From contig FREY01000001.1 in NCBI GenBank assembly GCA_900143635.1, forward strand, positions 341,324 to 405,323: a DNA stretch of 64,000 bases, given 5' to 3'. The translations under genes and the position numbers were made by a program. Origin of the DNA: Rhodobacteraceae bacterium Alg231-04 (GTDB lineage: Bacteria; Pseudomonadota; Alphaproteobacteria; Rhodobacterales; Rhodobacteraceae). Positions 63,712 through 64,000 of this stretch are shown here, piece after piece. The number at the start of each line of letters is the position of its first letter. Position 1 is the first letter of the stretch. Below the pieces are notes generated by a model. That model made no database searches, was not told where the DNA came from, and was given only the letters and a program-made list of their open reading frames with translations.

Positions 63712-64000
63712 TCATTCTTGGTCAGTTAGGCGTTCAGGTTTTTTCGAAGTAAGGCGCTGACCAAACACTTTGGCAATGTCCTCTCGGTTTTCCTGAGCCC
63801 AGCCGTGGACGAGTGCAATCGGTTCAATCATCTTCTCACCCAAAGGCGTTAATGAGTATTCCACGTGTGGCGGGACCACATCGTAGACCGTACGCTTCAC
63901 GACGCCCCAGTTTTCGAGATTGCGCAGGGTTTGCGTCAACATTTTTTTTGAAATGCCCTGCAGCCGCCCTGTGATTTTTCCGGGGCGTTGAGGGCCTAGC
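63712..64000 (-). CDS. HxlR family transcriptional regulator (5' end outside window)
   Basis: The minus-strand frame is open from 63712 to the right edge (at least 96 codons). KKMLTQTLRNLENWGVVKRT followed by VYDVVPPHVEYSLTPLGEK is the winged helix-turn-helix signature of HxlR/YodB regulators, which often sense oxidants or electrophiles. The start lies beyond the window. The C-terminal part has ENREDIAKVFGQRL and is not unusual. It converges on fabA. Confidence 0.88.
   Translation of the reverse strand, partial: LGPQRPGKITGRLQGISKKMLTQTLRNLENWGVVKRTVYDVVPPHVEYSLTPLGEKMIEPIALVHGWAQENREDIAKVFGQRLTSKKPERLTDQE

Noticed and set aside
1-64000. CRISPR arrays, rRNA genes, replication origin
   Set aside because: No regularly spaced repeats, rRNA-like stretches or origin-type boxes were seen.

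Overview
The window is chromosomal DNA from an alphaproteobacterium of the Rhodobacteraceae, most likely the Roseobacter group. Supporting signs are the gene orders trmB/metK/lnt/corC/ybeY/phoH/miaB and aroA/cmk/rpsA/ihfB/lapA/trpF/trpB, an Irr-type iron regulator divergent from fabA, a Hint-domain secreted protein, and a SAM/SAH riboswitch in front of metK, a class known from Rhodobacterales. No replication origin, rRNA operon or CRISPR array is visible.

Layout. 1-14 kb: the end of clpA, an M23 peptidase, a MotA/TolQ-type channel with an OmpA-type partner, ChaC, an extensin-like protein, tyrC-hisC, a class V aminotransferase divergent from an AsnC/Lrp regulator, rpsD, a Hint protein and an LpxR-like outer-membrane protein. 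14.37-29.69 kb: an AT-richer genomic island inserted at the 3' end of tRNA-Ser(GCT), bounded by a 20-bp direct repeat and carrying two related tyrosine integrases, one at each end. 29.8-44 kb: nucleoside hydrolase, a DMT transporter, ychF, a VOC protein, trpA, an FMN alpha-hydroxy-acid dehydrogenase, a YHS protein divergent from a TetR regulator, a sulfotransferase, rplY, a DadA-like oxidoreductase, pth and the trpF-trpB block. 44-64 kb: ihfB, rpsA, a BLUF photoreceptor, cmk, aroA, trmB, metK, lnt, corC, ybeY, phoH, an OmpA/lipoprotein pair, miaB, a PhyH-type oxygenase, a LysR regulator, irr, fabA and the end of an HxlR regulator.

The island is a defence island. It holds a DRT2-type (UG2) reverse transcriptase, a hypothetical protein with a hydrophobic C-terminus, a HelD-like helicase with an inserted nuclease-like segment, and a complete ABC-three-component (ABC-3C) operon with an alpha/beta-hydrolase effector.

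The most striking signal lies just upstream of the reverse transcriptase. On the strand opposite to it, a TATAAT box, a Shine-Dalgarno sequence and an ATG are followed about 100 nt later by a TTGACA box. Two copies of AACG lie exactly 129 nt apart. Joining them head to tail would give TTGACA-17 bp-TATAAT and a stop-free 43-codon unit. This is what the rolling-circle, never-ending ORF (neo) mechanism of DRT2 predicts. It is read from sequence alone and is untested here.
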